This document shows, one piece after another, positions 28,977 through 50,785 of a stretch of DNA of 64,000 nucleotides. Under the pieces are notes generated by a model, which was not told the DNA's origin, did not search any database, and worked only from the letters and a program-made list of their open reading frames with translations. The translations under genes were made by a program, and so were the position numbers. Source of the DNA: Pleomorphomonas sp. JP5 (lineage in GTDB: Bacteria; Pseudomonadota; Alphaproteobacteria; Rhizobiales; Pleomorphomonadaceae); the NCBI RefSeq assembly GCF_023721815.1, contig NZ_JAMDLI010000008.1:186001-250000 (forward strand). Reading direction: 5' to 3'. The first letter of the stretch is position 1; each line of letters begins with the position of its first letter.

Positions 28977-29255
28977 TTACTTCCTCTTCGCCTTCTTGTC
29001 GGCGCCGTGGCCATAGTAGGTACGCGTCGGCGCAAACTCGCCGAACTTGTGGCCCACCATGTCCTCATTCACGGACACCGGAATGTGCTTCTGGCCGTTG
29101 TAGACGCCGAACGTAAGTCCGACGAAATTCGGCAGGATCGTGGAGCGACGGCTCCAGATCTTGATGACTTCATTGCGGCCGCTGGCGCGACTGGCTTCCG
29201 CCTTCTTGAGGAGGTAGCCGTCGACGAACGGGCCTTTCCAAACCGAACGAGTCAC
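28977..29255 (-). CDS. rpsS: 30S ribosomal protein uS19
   Basis: S19 is recognised by [44 protein letters not shown] and the [20 protein letters not shown] tail. It lies in the head of the small subunit beside S13 and contacts tRNA. Its 92 residues are normal. It lies between rplB and rplV. Confidence 0.98.
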   Translation of the reverse strand: MTRSVWKGPFVDGYLLKKAEASRASGRNEVIKIWSRRSTILPNFVGLTFGVYNGQKHIPVSVNEDMVGHKFGEFAPTRTYYGHGADKKAKRK

Positions 29256-29270
29256 GGTCGTTCCTCTCTC

Positions 29271-30110
29271 TTACTGCGACTTCTTGCGCGCATGGCGGCT
29301 ACGGACGATGAACTTGTCCGTGGACTTGTTCGATCTCGTCTTCTTGCCCTTGGTCGGCTTGCCCCACGGGGTAACCGGATGACGACCACCAGACGTGCGG
29401 CCTTCACCGCCGCCGTGCGGATGGTCGATCGGGTTCATGGCCACACCGCGGTTGACCGGGCGCTTGCCCAGCCAGCGATTGCGGCCGGCCTTGCCGATCG
29501 ACACGTTGGCATGGTCGGGGTTCGACACGGCGCCGATGGTGGCGAAGCACGTGCCGAGCACCTTGCGCTGTTCGCCGGAGTTGAGGCGAACCACGGTGTA
29601 ACCCTGGTCGCGACCGACGATCTGCGCGTAGGAGCCAGCCGAACGGGCGATCTGACCGCCCTTGCCGGGCTTCAGCTCGACATTGTGAACCAGCGTGCCG
29701 ACCGGGATGGCCGACAGCTGCATCGCATTGCCGGGCTTCACGTCGGCGGCAACGGCTGCGACGACGGTGTCGCCGACGGCCAGGCGCTGCGGGGCCAGGA
29801 TGTAGCTCAGCTCGCCGTCCTCATACTTGATGAGGGCGATGAAGCCGGTGCGGTTGGGATCGTACTCCAGCCGCTCGACAACGGCGGGAACGCCGAGCTT
29901 GCGACGCTTGAAGTCGATGAGACGGTAAGAGCGCTTGTGACCGCCGCCGCGATGGTAGGCGGTGATACGGCCGAGGTTGTTGCGACCGCCGGTCTTGCTA
30001 AGACCCTCGGTCAGCGCCTTCACCGGCGCGCCCTTGTGAAGCTCGGAGCGATCGACGAGGACCAGCTGGCGCTGGCCCGGAGTCGTCGGCTTGTAATATT
30101 TGAGTGCCAT
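29271..30110 (-). CDS. rplB: 50S ribosomal protein uL2
   Basis: The 279-residue protein has [43 protein letters not shown], and the catalytic-centre loop [21 protein letters not shown], whose His is important for peptidyl transfer. The SH3-like and OB domains are complete. It follows rplW after 19 bases in the S10 order. Confidence 0.98.
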   Translation of the reverse strand: MALKYYKPTTPGQRQLVLVDRSELHKGAPVKALTEGLSKTGGRNNLGRITAYHRGGGHKRSYRLIDFKRRKLGVPAVVERLEYDPNRTGFIALIKYEDGELSYILAPQRLAVGDTVVAAVAADVKPGNAMQLSAIPVGTLVHNVELKPGKGGQIARSAGSYAQIVGRDQGYTVVRLNSGEQRKVLGTCFATIGAVSNPDHANVSIGKAGRNRWLGKRPVNRGVAMNPIDHPHGGGEGRTSGGRHPVTPWGKPTKGKKTRSNKSTDKFIVRSRHARKKSQ

Positions 30111-30129
30111 AATCGTCCTGCCGCTCGGA

Positions 30130-30423
30130 TCAGAGGCCCGTCGTGATGTCGATCGAATGGCCCTCTTCGAGGGTCACGATCGCTTTCTTCACGTCGGACT
30201 GGGTACCGATGATGCCCCGGAAGCGCTTCGTCTTGCCCTTACGCACGAGCGTGTTCACGCTCTTGACCTTGACCGAGAAGAGCTGCTCGACGGCAGCCTT
30301 GATCTCGGGCTTGGTCGCGGTCTTGGCAACGTTGAAGACCACCTTGTTGTTCTCAGCCTGGATGGTCGCCTTTTCGGTGATCACCGGCGTGCGGATGATG
30401 TCGTAGTGCTTCAGATTGGTCAT
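30130..30423 (-). CDS. rplW: 50S ribosomal protein uL23
   Basis: A 97-residue protein with [24 protein letters not shown] and [18 protein letters not shown], typical of L23. It lies at the tunnel exit and is the main docking site for trigger factor and SRP. Its ATG overlaps the rplD stop by four bases, so translation is coupled. Confidence 0.98.
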   Translation of the reverse strand: MTNLKHYDIIRTPVITEKATIQAENNKVVFNVAKTATKPEIKAAVEQLFSVKVKSVNTLVRKGKTKRFRGIIGTQSDVKKAIVTLEEGHSIDITTGL

Positions 30424-31040
30424 TTGAACCGCTCCTCAAGCGCCGACACGGCCGCCTTGGTGAGAACCAGCGTGTCACGACGCAGAATGTCGTAGACGTT
30501 GATGCCCTGAACGGGCAGCACGTCGATCTGCGGAATGGCACGGGCCGCCAGGCGGAACTGATCCTGCGGATTGGCTCCGTCGATGATCAGCGCGTTGGTG
30601 AGACCGAGCGCGGCGAGCTTCGTCTTCAGGGCCTTCGTCTTGGCTTCGGCGGCGACCGCCTCCTCCAGGACGATGATGTTGGCACCCTTGGCCTTGGCCG
30701 ACAGGGCGAGCTTCAGGCCGAGGGCCCGAACCTTCTTGGGCAGATCGTGCGCATGGCTGCGAACGACCGGACCAAAGGCCTTGCCACCACCACGGAACTG
30801 CGGGGCCGCCTTGTTGCCGTGACGGGCGCCGCCGGTGCCCTTCTGCCGATACATCTTCTTGCCGGTCTTGGTGATCTCTGTACGAGTCAGAGTCTTGTGC
30901 GTACCGGCCTGGCGCTTGGCAAGCTGCCAGCGCACGACACGCTGCAGGATGTCAGCGCGCGGATCGAGACCGAAGATCTCGTCCGAAAGCGCGACCGTCC
31001 CGGCCACAGCGCCATCGAGGGTCTTGACTTCGAGTTCCAT
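30420..31040 (-). CDS. rplD: 50S ribosomal protein uL4
   Basis: L4 is identified by the [24 protein letters not shown] loop, which reaches into the exit tunnel, and by [21 protein letters not shown]. In gamma-proteobacteria L4 represses the S10 operon; no such leader is evident here, where rpsJ follows tuf. The ATG at 31040 shares a base with the rplC stop. Length 206 is normal. Confidence 0.98.
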   Translation of the reverse strand: MELEVKTLDGAVAGTVALSDEIFGLDPRADILQRVVRWQLAKRQAGTHKTLTRTEITKTGKKMYRQKGTGGARHGNKAAPQFRGGGKAFGPVVRSHAHDLPKKVRALGLKLALSAKAKGANIIVLEEAVAAEAKTKALKTKLAALGLTNALIIDGANPQDQFRLAARAIPQIDVLPVQGINVYDILRRDTLVLTKAAVSALEERFK

Positions 31041-31747
31041 CACTCACCTGCCTCCGCGGTCGCAGCGGGCGCCGCCTTGCGGAACTTGCCCGGGGTGGGA
31101 ACACCTTCCGGAAGCTTCTTCTTGACCGCATCGCGGACGAGGATCCAGCCGCCCTTGGCACCGGGAACCGCGCCCTCGACCAGGATCAGACCGCGATCGG
31201 CGTCGGTGCGCACGATCTTGAGGTTCTGAGTGGTCACGCGCTCGTCACCGAGATGACCAGGCATCTTCTTGTTCTTGAAGACCTTGCCCGGATCCTGGCG
31301 CTGGCCGGTCGAACCCAGAACGCGGTGCGAGACCGAGTTACCGTGGGTGGCGCGACCGCCGTGGAAGTTCCAGCGCTTCATGGCGCCAGCGAAGCCCTTA
31401 CCGATCGAGGTGCCGGTAACGTCGACGAACTGGCCGGCAACGAAATGGTCAGCCGTCAGTTCGGCCCCCACCTCGATGAGATTCTCGGGGGACACCCGGA
31501 ACTCGGCAAGCTCGCGCTTGGGCTCGACCTGCGCCACGGCAAAGTGGCCGCGCATCGCCTTCGAGACATTCTTGACCTTGACCGTACCGGCGCCCAACTG
31601 GACTGCGGTATAGCCGTTCTTTTCTTCGGTACGGTGAGCAACCACCTGGCAGTTCTCAAGCTTGAGAACCGTCACGGGAACATGCTCGCCTGCGTCGTTG
31701 TAGACGCGGGTCATGCCGACCTTCTGTGCAATGACACCTGAGCGCAT
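31040..31747 (-). CDS. rplC: 50S ribosomal protein uL3
   Basis: [28 protein letters not shown] and the [25 protein letters not shown] segment identify L3, whose long loop approaches the peptidyl-transferase centre. The glutamine methylated by PrmB in E. coli lies in [21 protein letters not shown]. The ATG at 31747 is preferred to one five codons earlier. Length 235 with an Ala/Glu tail is normal for the group. Confidence 0.98.
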   Translation of the reverse strand: MRSGVIAQKVGMTRVYNDAGEHVPVTVLKLENCQVVAHRTEEKNGYTAVQLGAGTVKVKNVSKAMRGHFAVAQVEPKRELAEFRVSPENLIEVGAELTADHFVAGQFVDVTGTSIGKGFAGAMKRWNFHGGRATHGNSVSHRVLGSTGQRQDPGKVFKNKKMPGHLGDERVTTQNLKIVRTDADRGLILVEGAVPGAKGGWILVRDAVKKKLPEGVPTPGKFRKAAPAATAEAGE

Positions 31748-31776
31748 AGCGTTCTCTCTCAACCCGGCTCTTGTTC

Positions 31777-32085
31777 TCAGAGCTTGATCTCGACGTCCAC
31801 GCCGGCCGCGAGGTCGAGCTTCATCAGCGCGTCCACGGTCTGCGGGGTCGGATCGATGATGTCCAGGAGGCGCTTATGGGTGCGCATCTCGAACTGTTCG
31901 CGGCTCTTCTTGTCGATATGGGGCGACCGGTTGACCGTGAACTTCTCGATTCGCGTCGGAAGCGGAACCGGGCCCCGGACCTGCGCGCCCGTGCGCTTGG
32001 CCGTGTTGACGATCTCGCGCGTCGAGGCATCGAGGATACGATGATCAAACGCTTTGAGACGGATACGGATATTCTGACCGTTCAT
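31777..32085 (-). CDS. rpsJ: 30S ribosomal protein uS10 (NusE)
   Basis: [26 protein letters not shown] and [35 protein letters not shown] identify S10. It acts in the head of the small subunit and also as NusE, the antitermination partner of NusG (encoded at 48455-48985). The ATG at 32085 gives the standard 102 residues; an earlier in-frame start adds 17 unlikely residues. It starts the S10 segment 65 bases after tuf, with no terminator between them. Confidence 0.98.
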   Translation of the reverse strand: MNGQNIRIRLKAFDHRILDASTREIVNTAKRTGAQVRGPVPLPTRIEKFTVNRSPHIDKKSREQFEMRTHKRLLDIIDPTPQTVDALMKLDLAAGVDVEIKL

Positions 32086-32150
32086 TTCTCTACCTCTAGA
32101 GGAGACGTGGGCGGAGCGAACCCCGCCCCGTATCACCTCGAAACGATCAA

Positions 32151-33341
<1,191 letters not shown>

Positions 33342-33392
33342 CGGATATCTTCCTTTGTCTCGTGAAAGCGGGTGAGGTCAGCTGTCGGGAAA

Positions 33393-35468
33393 TCAGGCGT
33401 ACTTGGCCTGGACTTCCTGAGCGACAGCAGCCGGAACCTGCTCGTAGTGGTCGAACTGCATGGTGTAGCTGGCGCGACCCTGGCTCATCGAACGGAGCTG
33501 GTTCACGTAGCCGAACATGTTGGCGAGCGGAACGAAGGCCGTGATGACATTGGCGTTGCCGCGCATGTCCTGGCCCTGGATCTGGCCGCGACGGGAGTTG
33601 ACGTCGCCGATGACGGAACCGACGTACTCTTCCGGCGACACGATCTCGACCTTCATCACCGGCTCGAGCAGAGCGGGCGAGGCCTTCTCGATGGCTTCAC
33701 GCAGAGCGGCGCGAGAGGCGATTTCGAAGGCGATGGCCGAGGAGTCGACCTCGTGGTAGGCGCCGTCGACCAGCGTGACCTTGACGTCGACCACCGGGAA
33801 GCCGGCGAGCGGACCGGAGGTCATCACCGAGTTCAGGCCCTTTTCGACGCCCGGGATGTATTCCTTGGGAACCACACCACCGATGATCTTGTTCTCGAAC
33901 TGGAAGCCCTTGCCGACTTCGTTCGGCTCGACGACGAACTTCACCTTGGCGAACTGACCGGTACCACCGGTCTGCTTCTTGTGGGTGTAGTCGATCTCGG
34001 TCGCCTTGCGGATGGTCTCGCGGTAGGCAACCTGCGGGGCGCCGACGTTCACCTTGATGTTGTGCGGAGCACGACGGAGAATGTCGATCTTGATGTCGAG
34101 ATGAAGCTCGCCCATGCCCTTGATGATCGTCTGGCCGGACTCCTGGTCGGTGGAGACGCGGAAGGACGGATCTTCCGAGGCCAGCTTTTGCAGGGCCATG
34201 GAGAGCTTTTCCTGCTCGCTCTTGGTCGCCGCTTCGACGGCCATCTCGATGACCGGATCGGGGAATTCCATCTTCTCGAGGATGACGGGCTTCAGCGGAT
34301 CACAGAGCGTGTCGCCGGTGCGGGTGTCCTTGAGACCGACGAAGGCGATGATGTCGCCGGCGCGGGCTTCATCGACGTCCTCGCGGCTGTCGGCGTGCAT
34401 CTGGACCATGCGGCCGATGCGCTCGCGCTTCTCGCGGGTCGAGTTCAGGACGGTCGAGCCCTTGTTGAGCACGCCCGAGTAGACGCGGGCGAAGGTCAGC
34501 ACGCCATACGGATCTTCGATGATCTTGAAGGCCAGCATGGAAAGCGGCTCATCGTCGGTGGAATGACGAACGGTCTCTTCCTCGGTCTTCGGATCGATGC
34601 CCTTGGTCGGGGGCACGTCGACCGGCGACGGCAGGTAGTCGACCACGGCGTCGAGCAGGGTCTGGACGCCCTTGTTCTTGAAGGCAGAGCCAGCCAGAAC
34701 CGGGAACCAGGCCGAAACCAGAACCGCCTTGCGGATCAGCTTCTTGAGGGTCGCCTCGTCGGGCTCATTGCCCTCGAGGTAGGCCTCCATGGCAGCGTCG
34801 TCCATCTCGACGGCAGCTTCGATCAGCTCGGCGCGCGCTTCGTTGGCGCGCTCGACCATGTCGGCCGGGATGTCTTCGTCGTGGAACTTGGCGCCAAGCT
34901 GCTCGTCTTCCCAAACAACCGCCTTCATGCGGATGAGGTCGACGATGCCCTTGAAGTTCGACTCGGCACCGATCGGCAGCTGCAGAGCAATCGGACGCGC
35001 ACCGAGGCGGGTCTTGATGTCGCTCAGGCACTGGTCGAAGTTCGCGCCGGTCTTGTCCATCTTGTTGCAGAAGACGATCCGGGGAACGTGGTACTTGTCG
35101 CCCTGGCGCCAAACCGTCTCGGTCTGAGGCTCGACGCCCTGGTTGGAGTCGAGCACGCAGACGGCACCGTCGAGCACGCGCAGCGAACGCTCGACTTCAA
35201 TGGTGAAGTCGACGTGGCCTGGGGTGTCGATGATGTTGAGGCGCTTGCCATTCCAGAAGGTGGTGGTGGCCGCCGACGTGATCGTGATGCCACGCTCCTG
35301 CTCCTGCTCCATGTAGTCCATGGTGGCAGCGCCGTCGTGCACTTCGCCGATCTTGTGGGACTTGCCCGAGTAATAGAGGACGCGTTCCGTCGTCGTCGTC
35401 TTGCCCGCATCAATGTGGGCCATGATGCCGAAGTTGCGGTAGTCCTCGAGCTTATGCGTACGAGCCAT
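33393..35468 (-). CDS. fusA: Elongation factor G
   Basis: EF-G (691 residues) moves tRNAs and mRNA after peptide-bond formation and, with RRF, recycles ribosomes. The GTPase domain has [13 protein letters not shown], the switch [10 protein letters not shown] and [10 protein letters not shown]. Domain II, the tRNA-mimicking domain IV ([37 protein letters not shown]) and domain V follow. It is in the standard place between rpsG and tuf. Confidence 0.99.
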   Translation of the reverse strand: MARTHKLEDYRNFGIMAHIDAGKTTTTERVLYYSGKSHKIGEVHDGAATMDYMEQEQERGITITSAATTTFWNGKRLNIIDTPGHVDFTIEVERSLRVLDGAVCVLDSNQGVEPQTETVWRQGDKYHVPRIVFCNKMDKTGANFDQCLSDIKTRLGARPIALQLPIGAESNFKGIVDLIRMKAVVWEDEQLGAKFHDEDIPADMVERANEARAELIEAAVEMDDAAMEAYLEGNEPDEATLKKLIRKAVLVSAWFPVLAGSAFKNKGVQTLLDAVVDYLPSPVDVPPTKGIDPKTEEETVRHSTDDEPLSMLAFKIIEDPYGVLTFARVYSGVLNKGSTVLNSTREKRERIGRMVQMHADSREDVDEARAGDIIAFVGLKDTRTGDTLCDPLKPVILEKMEFPDPVIEMAVEAATKSEQEKLSMALQKLASEDPSFRVSTDQESGQTIIKGMGELHLDIKIDILRRAPHNIKVNVGAPQVAYRETIRKATEIDYTHKKQTGGTGQFAKVKFVVEPNEVGKGFQFENKIIGGVVPKEYIPGVEKGLNSVMTSGPLAGFPVVDVKVTLVDGAYHEVDSSAIAFEIASRAALREAIEKASPALLEPVMKVEIVSPEEYVGSVIGDVNSRRGQIQGQDMRGNANVITAFVPLANMFGYVNQLRSMSQGRASYTMQFDHYEQVPAAVAQEVQAKYA

Positions 35469-35489
35469 GATCGTCTCCGCCTATCCGGC

Positions 35490-36005
<516 letters not shown>

Positions 36006-36028
36006 TCACGCGCAGATCCGGCCAGGGA

Positions 36029-36400
36029 TCACTTCGGACGCTTGGCGCCGTACTTGGAGCGGCGCTGCTTGCGATTCTTGACGCCCTGCGTGTCGAGCAC
36101 GCCGCGAAGGATGTGATAGCGAACGCCGGGAAGGTCCTTCACACGGCCACCACGGATCATGACGACCGAGTGCTCCTGAAGGTTATGACCCTCACCAGGA
36201 ATGTAACCGATGACCTCGTAGCCGTTGGTCAGACGAACCTTGGCGACCTTACGGAGAGCCGAGTTCGGCTTCTTCGGGGTCGTCGTATAGACGCGCGTGC
36301 AAACGCCACGCTTCTGAGGGCAAGCCTCGAGATGGCGGGCCTTCTCACGGTAAACCGGCGCAACGCGCGGGTTACGGATCAACTGATTGATCGTCGGCAT
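36029..36400 (-). CDS. rpsL: 30S ribosomal protein uS12
   Basis: The 123-residue S12 contains [23 protein letters not shown], the decoding loop [18 protein letters not shown] (with Lys at the classical streptomycin-resistance position 43) and [16 protein letters not shown] (Lys at the position equivalent to 88). Both lysines are the wild-type, streptomycin-sensitive residues. It opens the str operon behind a leader of about 325 bases with a strong promoter. Confidence 0.98.
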   Translation of the reverse strand: MPTINQLIRNPRVAPVYREKARHLEACPQKRGVCTRVYTTTPKKPNSALRKVAKVRLTNGYEVIGYIPGEGHNLQEHSVVMIRGGRVKDLPGVRYHILRGVLDTQGVKNRKQRRSKYGAKRPK

Positions 36401-36546
36401 CCTTCACCTTCAATCCAAACGTCCGGCGCTTCATCAAAGACCGGAACTTCACTTCCTTCAGAGCCAACCACCGCCAGAACCGAGGCGACAGGTCAGCTCC
36501 CTGACCGAATTCGCAACTCTCCGCACCCCGCCCGCACAAAACGAAG

Positions 36547-36580
36547 CGCGCCGATAACGTGAAATCTCACGTCCGGCGCG
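36547..36580 (-). promoter_or_regulatory. Two-tier stem-loop in the rpsL leader
   Basis: CGCGCCG pairs with CGGCGCG and, inside it, ACGTGA pairs with TCACGT around a four-base loop. On the minus strand it is followed by CTTCGTTTTG, so it resembles a terminator. It lies between the str promoter and rpsL and could be an attenuator. Confidence 0.6.
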
Positions 36581-36733
36581 GCGGAAAGCAGAGGAACAAT
36601 GCCCTAGGGCACCGTTCGTGCGTACAACAGCTTTCACCACCAGTGGAGCGAATTGCGTTTAACGATTTTTGATCAAAGGCTTAAGGACCAGTGATCGATC
36701 AAGCGTTACAGACCAACTCTTCAAGTGGCGCGG

Positions 36734-36762
36734 ACACTACTCAAACTATCCCCAACCGTCAA
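36734..36762 (-). promoter_or_regulatory. str-operon (rpsL) promoter
   Basis: A -35 box TTGACG (36757-36762, in CTTGACG) and a -10 box TAGTGT (36734-36739) are 17 bases apart. The 645-base gap 36401-37045 holds no gene: it contains this promoter, the leader stem-loop, and the rpoC terminator. Confidence 0.75.
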
Positions 36763-36992
36763 GCCGGCCGCGCAAAAAAGCCGGAAACCTCGGCCTTCCA
36801 CGGAGTAGCGCGCATATGCGGCGCACGATGCGGAAACTCTACACCAATTCGACGCAACAAATGCAATACCCGGTCATCAATTTGTCGACGGACAAGGGTC
36901 GGGCGGCGAATCCTGAGGCGAATCCGATCCGGGAGCGCCCCTCGGGCTGGGACCAAGCGAATCCTGCGAGTCCCCATCCACTACGAACGAAA

Positions 36993-37020
36993 GCGCGGCG
37001 CCCCTTCCGGAGCGCCGCGC
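36993..37020 (-). terminator. rpoC terminator
   Basis: GCGCGGCGC pairs with GCGCCGCGC around a short loop, followed on the minus strand by TTTCGTTCG. It lies 26 bases past the rpoC stop. Confidence 0.85.
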
Positions 37021-37045
37021 CATCAAAGCCATCAGGTTCGATCGA

Positions 37046-41260
<4,215 letters not shown>

Positions 41261-41427
41261 CGGCTCGTTCTCCTGTGATGCAGCCCGACCGCCGTCTGTC
41301 CGCCTCGCCGGCGGGGGCCACATGAAAAATCTCAGAGGCGCTTCTGGCGCCGGTTGCCGGATACGCCGAACTGCCGGCGCGCTCCGCGCCGACAGCTCAA
41401 GGCATTTCCTTCGTTAAGCGCGCCGGA

Positions 41428-45564
<4,137 letters not shown>

Positions 45565-45728
45565 TGCTTCCCTCGTACACCGTGATCGGCAGACCGGAAC
45601 CCTTTGATACGCAACGCTCTCACGCCGCCGAAGGGCTCGGGACAAACCGACCGTCGACCGACAGGCCAAGTCTTTAGCCAATTCGATCCGATTCGGGCCA
45701 AAAAAAGGCCATCTCAAAAACAACCGTT

Positions 45729-45755
45729 GGGCGGCCCGATTTTGTCGAGCCGCCC
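45729..45755 (-). terminator. Attenuator-like stem-loop between rplL and rpoB
   Basis: GGGCGGC pairs with GCCGCCC around a 13-base loop, followed on the minus strand by AACGGTTGTTTTTG. A second small hairpin, GGCC-A7-GGCC, follows at about 45696-45711. A partial terminator at this place tunes the ratio of L7/L12 to RNA polymerase in E. coli, so the same role is likely. Confidence 0.75.
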
Positions 45756-45777
45756 ACCGTCATAAATGCTAGGTCGA

Positions 45778-46161
45778 TTACTTGACGTCGACCTTGGCGC
45801 CAGCTTCTTCAAGCTGCTTCTTGATCTTGGCGGCCTCGTCCTTGGCAACGGCTTCCTTGACCGGCTTCGGAGCGCCTTCGACCAGGTCCTTGGCTTCCTT
45901 GAGGCCGAGACCCGTGATGGCACGGACTTCCTTGATCACGTTGATCTTCTTGTCACCGGCGTCGACGAGGATGACGTCGAACTCGGTCTTCTCTTCCTCA
46001 GCGGCGGCCGGAGCGGCACCACCGGCGGCGCCAACGGCGGCGACGGCGACCGGAGCAGCGGCGGACACGCCCCACTTCTCTTCGAGGAGCTTGGACAGCT
46101 CGGCGGCTTCCAGGACGGTCAGGGCCGACAGTTCATCGACCAGCTTGGCAAGATCAGCCAT
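45778..46161 (-). CDS. rplL: 50S ribosomal protein bL12 (L7/L12)
   Basis: The 127-residue protein has an N-terminal dimerisation part ([26 protein letters not shown]), an Ala-rich hinge, and the factor-binding domain [40 protein letters not shown]. Several dimers form the stalk that recruits EF-G, EF-Tu and IF2. It follows rplJ by 57 bases and precedes an attenuator-like structure. Confidence 0.99.
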   Translation of the reverse strand: MADLAKLVDELSALTVLEAAELSKLLEEKWGVSAAAPVAVAAVGAAGGAAPAAAEEEKTEFDVILVDAGDKKINVIKEVRAITGLGLKEAKDLVEGAPKPVKEAVAKDEAAKIKKQLEEAGAKVDVK

Positions 46162-46218
46162 TTCACTTCTTCCTTCAGTAACGGTTCGAACCAGATTTTT
46201 GTTTCAGGTCGAACGGCC

Positions 46219-46737
46219 TCACGCCGCTTCGTCCTTCTTGGCATAAGCCCCGAACACGCGGGCCAGCTGGCCCGCGGGTGCCTGCAGAACGCCTGCGACG
46301 CGTGTCGCCGGGGTATTGATCATACCCAGCAGCTTGGCGCGCAGTTCGTCCAGCGACGGCAGGCTCGCGAGAGCCTTGACGCCGTTGGCATCGAGGTTGG
46401 TCTTGCCGAGGGCACCACCGAGAACAACGAGCTTGTCGTTGGTCTTGGAGTACTCGACAGTGACCTTGGACGCCGCAACCGGATCCGCCGAATAGGCGAT
46501 GACGGTCGGACCTGTGAACAGGTCAGCAATGTGCTCGGCATCGGTGCCTTGAAGAGCAAGCTTGGCGAGGCGGTTCTTGGCGACCTTGACCTTGCCGCCG
46601 GCATCCCTCATGCGGGCGCGATACGCCTGCAGGTCAGCGACGGTAAGGCCTTGGTAGTGGGACACGACGATGACGCCCGCGCCCTTGAACGAGGCGTTGA
46701 GTGCGTCGATCAGTTCCCGCTTTTCCGCTCTATCCAC
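46219..46737 (-). CDS. rplJ: 50S ribosomal protein uL10
   Basis: L10 (172 residues) anchors L7/L12 dimers to 23S rRNA. The segments [30 protein letters not shown] and [19 protein letters not shown] are typical. A GTG start at 46737 is chosen because GGAG lies eight bases upstream and the product then begins MDRAEKREL as in relatives; an ATG 33 bases earlier has no ribosome site. A 413-base upstream region probably carries the L10-binding autoregulatory leader. Confidence 0.97.
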   Translation of the reverse strand: MDRAEKRELIDALNASFKGAGVIVVSHYQGLTVADLQAYRARMRDAGGKVKVAKNRLAKLALQGTDAEHIADLFTGPTVIAYSADPVAASKVTVEYSKTNDKLVVLGGALGKTNLDANGVKALASLPSLDELRAKLLGMINTPATRVAGVLQAPAGQLARVFGAYAKKDEAA

Positions 46738-47150
46738 GGCCTGTCTCCAGATAAACGACAAGGTTTTCACCCCGTCGTCAGGTTGCTGTTGCCACGCCTT
46801 CGCCCGATGGCTTGGCGCGACGCTCGCGGCCTGTCCGCCAACCCGTTCCGGAAAACCGGCGTAGCTGGAGGGAAGAGTTCGAACCGGTACTCGTCATGGG
46901 AAGAACGGCGAACCGCCCTTCGGATGATACGGATCTCACTCCCGTCTCATGCAGGCCCCGACGTCACCCCGAAGGGATCGGTCCGGTAGGCTTAGGTCAC
47001 GGCACAGGCCGGACACCCGCAATCTCGGACAGGGTCGGCGCCTCCTTGAGGACGGATCCTCGGGGAAGCCACCGATCCCGCCGGCCGTAGCCGACGGGAA
47101 ACTCTTGGCGCCCTCTCGGGAGCCGCCGGCCCGAAGGCCGGAACTCATCG
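46738..47150 (-). other. rplA-rplJ gap: no gene; probable rplJL leader
   Basis: These 413 bases hold no convincing frame. A perfect hairpin (CCGGCC-TTCG-GGCCGG, 47126-47141) lies ten bases past the rplA stop. Further GC-rich foldable sequence continues to rplJ. In many bacteria L10 represses its own operon by binding here; that is inference from position. Confidence 0.5.
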
Positions 47151-47852
47151 TCAGGAAGCCGCGCCCAGGGAGCCGACTTCCACCTTCACGCCCGGTCCCA
47201 TGGTCGAGGAGACCGACACGCGCTGCAGATAGGTACCCTTGGCACCCGTCGGCTTGGCCTTCTGGACGGCATCGACGAGCGCACGGACGTTGTCCAGCAG
47301 CGCCTCGGCAGAGAACGAAGCCTTGCCGACGCCGGCGTGGACGATACCAGCCTTCTCGACGCGGAACTCGACAGCACCACCCTTGGAGGCCTTGACGGCA
47401 GCGGCGACGTCCTGCGTCACCGTACCAACCTTCGGGTTCGGCATCAGGCCGCGCGGGCCGAGAACCTTGCCGAGACGGCCGACGAGCGGCATCATGTCCG
47501 GCGTGGCGATGCAGCGATCGAAGTTGATCTCGCCCTTCTGGATCGCCTCGACCAGCTCCTCGGCGCCGACGATGTCGGCTCCGGCGGCGGTCGCCTCATC
47601 GGCCTTCAGGCCACGGGCGAACACGGCGACGCGGACGGTCTTGCCAGTGCCGTGCGGCAGCTGGACGACGCCACGGACCATCTGGTCGGCATGACGAGGA
47701 TCGACGCCGAGATTGATGGCAACTTCGACGGTCTCGTCGAACTTGGCCGTGGCGCGCTCCTTGATCAGGCCGAGGGCCTCGGTGAGCGGATAGAACTTCT
47801 TGCGATCGATGCCTTCGCGGCTCGCGACGACGCGCTTGGGAAGCTTGGCCAT
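47151..47852 (-). CDS. rplA: 50S ribosomal protein uL1
   Basis: L1 is identified by [48 protein letters not shown] and [29 protein letters not shown]. It forms the mobile stalk that releases E-site tRNA. The ATG at 47852 has GGAG nine bases upstream; it lies just past the rplK stop. Length 233 is normal. Confidence 0.98.
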   Translation of the reverse strand: MAKLPKRVVASREGIDRKKFYPLTEALGLIKERATAKFDETVEVAINLGVDPRHADQMVRGVVQLPHGTGKTVRVAVFARGLKADEATAAGADIVGAEELVEAIQKGEINFDRCIATPDMMPLVGRLGKVLGPRGLMPNPKVGTVTQDVAAAVKASKGGAVEFRVEKAGIVHAGVGKASFSAEALLDNVRALVDAVQKAKPTGAKGTYLQRVSVSSTMGPGVKVEVGSLGAAS

Positions 47853-47857
47853 ATCGG

Positions 47858-48286
47858 TCACTCCGCGATCTTGAGGCCCATGGAGCGGGCAGAGCCCTCG
47901 ACCATGAGCATGGCGGCGTCGATGGAGGTGGCGTTCATGTCGACGAGCTTCTTCTCGGCGATTTCACGCACCTGCGCCTTGGTGACGGAGCCGGCGACGG
48001 CGGCGCCCGGCGTCTTCGAGCCCTTGTCGAGACCGGCGGCCTTCTTGAGGAAGTAGGTCATCGGCGGCGTGCGGAGCTTGAAGGTGAACGAGCGGTCCGC
48101 ATAGATGGTGAAGAGCACCGGGATCGGCATGCCCTTTTCCATACCCTGCGTCTGCGCGTTGAACGCCTTGCAGAATTCCATGATGTTCAGGCCGCGCTGA
48201 CCGAGCGCGGGGCCGATCGGCGGCGACGGGGTCGCCGAACCGGCCGGTACCTGAAGCTTCAGGTAGCCAGTGATTTTCTTCGCCAT
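47858..48286 (-). CDS. rplK: 50S ribosomal protein uL11
   Basis: The 142-residue protein has [36 protein letters not shown] and the C-terminal TDLEL-like rRNA-binding region ([32 protein letters not shown] pattern). It lies at the GTPase-associated centre and is needed for RelA activation. rplA follows after five bases. nusG precedes it by 168 bases, where a separate promoter could lie. Confidence 0.98.
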   Translation of the reverse strand: MAKKITGYLKLQVPAGSATPSPPIGPALGQRGLNIMEFCKAFNAQTQGMEKGMPIPVLFTIYADRSFTFKLRTPPMTYFLKKAAGLDKGSKTPGAAVAGSVTKAQVREIAEKKLVDMNATSIDAAMLMVEGSARSMGLKIAE

Positions 48287-48454
48287 TTTCTTCTCCTCGT
48301 CGGCGTGGCCGGATGAGCCGGTTCGCCTTCAGGTTCGTGGTCGGAGGACCGTGTCCCGGCGGCGATGGCCGGGGCCCCTCTCCCACGGGGTGGGTGCCGA
48401 CCGGAAAACCGGACGGCGAACGCGACACCGGCGAGCCGGCATCGCAAACGTGCG

Positions 48455-48985
48455 TCAGACCTTTTCGACCTGACCGTATTCGAGTTCGACCGGCGTGGCT
48501 CTACCGAAGATCGACACCGCCACCTTGAGGCGGCTGCGCTCCTCGTCCACTTCCTCGACAAGGCCGGAGAAGGACGCGAACGGGCCGTCGGAAACCTTGA
48601 CCTGCTCGCCGATCTCGAAGCTGACGGAGGGCTTGGGCCGCTCGACGCCAACCTCGACCTGATTCATGATGCGCTCGGCCTCACGGTCGGGAATGGGAAC
48701 CGGCTTGTTGTCGGACCCAAGGAACCCGGTAACCTTCGGCGTGTTCTTGATGAGGTGGTAAGCCTCGTCGGTCATGTCCATGCGCACAAGGACATAACCC
48801 GGGAAGAACTTGCGCTCGGCCGCCACCTTGCGACCGCGACGCACCTCGGTGATGCTCTCGGTCGGCACCAGAACCTGCTCGAAGAGATGCGCGAGACCAC
48901 GCTGCTGCGCCTGCTCCTTGATGGAGTCAGCCACCTTCTTCTCGAAATTCGAGTAGGCGTGGACGATGTACCAGCGTTTTGCCAT
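48455..48985 (-). CDS. nusG: Transcription termination/antitermination factor NusG
   Basis: The 176-residue protein has the NGN domain (MAKRWYIVHAYSNFEKKVADSI, FFPGYVLVRMDMTDEAYHLIKNTPKV) and a C-terminal KOW domain (FEIGEQVKVSDGPFASFSGLVEEVDEERSRLKV). It binds RNA polymerase and links it to Rho or to ribosomal S10. The frame is open far upstream over secE, but the ATG at 48985 gives the conserved start. It follows secE by 26 bases. Confidence 0.98.
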   Translation of the reverse strand: MAKRWYIVHAYSNFEKKVADSIKEQAQQRGLAHLFEQVLVPTESITEVRRGRKVAAERKFFPGYVLVRMDMTDEAYHLIKNTPKVTGFLGSDNKPVPIPDREAERIMNQVEVGVERPKPSVSFEIGEQVKVSDGPFASFSGLVEEVDEERSRLKVAVSIFGRATPVELEYGQVEKV

Positions 48986-49011
48986 GTCGATGCTCCCTCG
49001 GCGGTCGTTCG

Positions 49012-49209
49012 TCAGCCGCTGAGGCCGAGCAGCAACCCGACACCCCAGTTCATGATCATGTCGGCGACCAGGAAGAAGATCGCCGCGAGGATGGCCATGA
49101 TGAACACCATGGTCGTCGTGATCGCAGTCTCGCGCCGGGTCGGCCACGTGACCTTGCCGGCCTCGGTCCGAACCTGCTGCAGAAACTCAAGGGGGCTAGT
49201 CTTGGCCAT
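49012..49209 (-). CDS. secE: Protein translocase subunit SecE
   Basis: A 65-residue protein with the conserved amphipathic segment FLQQVRTEAGKVTWPTRRET followed by one membrane helix (TTTMVFIMAILAAIFFLVADMI) and a short tail. This is the single-helix SecE common outside Enterobacteria. It clamps SecY in the translocon. The ATG at 49209 is preferred over one four codons upstream. It lies about 100 bases after tRNA-Trp and just before nusG. Confidence 0.97.
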   Translation of the reverse strand: MAKTSPLEFLQQVRTEAGKVTWPTRRETAITTTMVFIMAILAAIFFLVADMIMNWGVGLLLGLSG

Positions 49210-49310
49210 ACATCCACTCATGACGGTCGGGCGCGCGGAACGGCAGTTCCGCGCGCCACGAGATAGGAACCGTTATCTATAGCGTTCGACAGGTCCACGC
49301 AAGAGGGAAA

Positions 49311-49386
<76 letters not shown>

Positions 49387-49417
49387 AGACTTCCGCTCGC
49401 GGACGTCAGTCCGATCG

Positions 49418-49445
49418 CTTATAGCCGAACCGGCTTCCGGATCAA
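49418..49445 (-). promoter_or_regulatory. tRNA-Trp/secE/nusG promoter
   Basis: TTGATC (49440-49445) and TATAAG (49418-49423) are 16 bases apart; the tRNA 5' end lies 31 bases past the -10. Confidence 0.75.
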
Positions 49446-49563
49446 GCACCAAAAACGCGGTGCGCCCTTCTTACCGATTCCTGCCGGCGGGGCAACCCCC
49501 GCGCGGCAATTTCTTTGTCTCCCGAACGACTTGGCTGTGGATCAGCCCGGAAATCCGGGAGAT

Positions 49564-49585
49564 TCCGGCGACCGAAGCCGCCGGA
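49564..49585 (-). terminator. Stem-loop after tuf copy 2
   Basis: TCCGGCG pairs with CGCCGGA around an eight-base loop, nine bases past the stop. A second hairpin around CCCGGAAATCCGGG follows. The T-run is weak (ATCTCC). Confidence 0.55.
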
Positions 49586-49594
49586 TAGGTATCA

Positions 49595-50785
<1,191 letters not shown>

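Noticed and set aside
46000..46100. Alternating GCC/GGC repeat in rplL
   Set aside because: It is simply the Ala-rich hinge of L7/L12.
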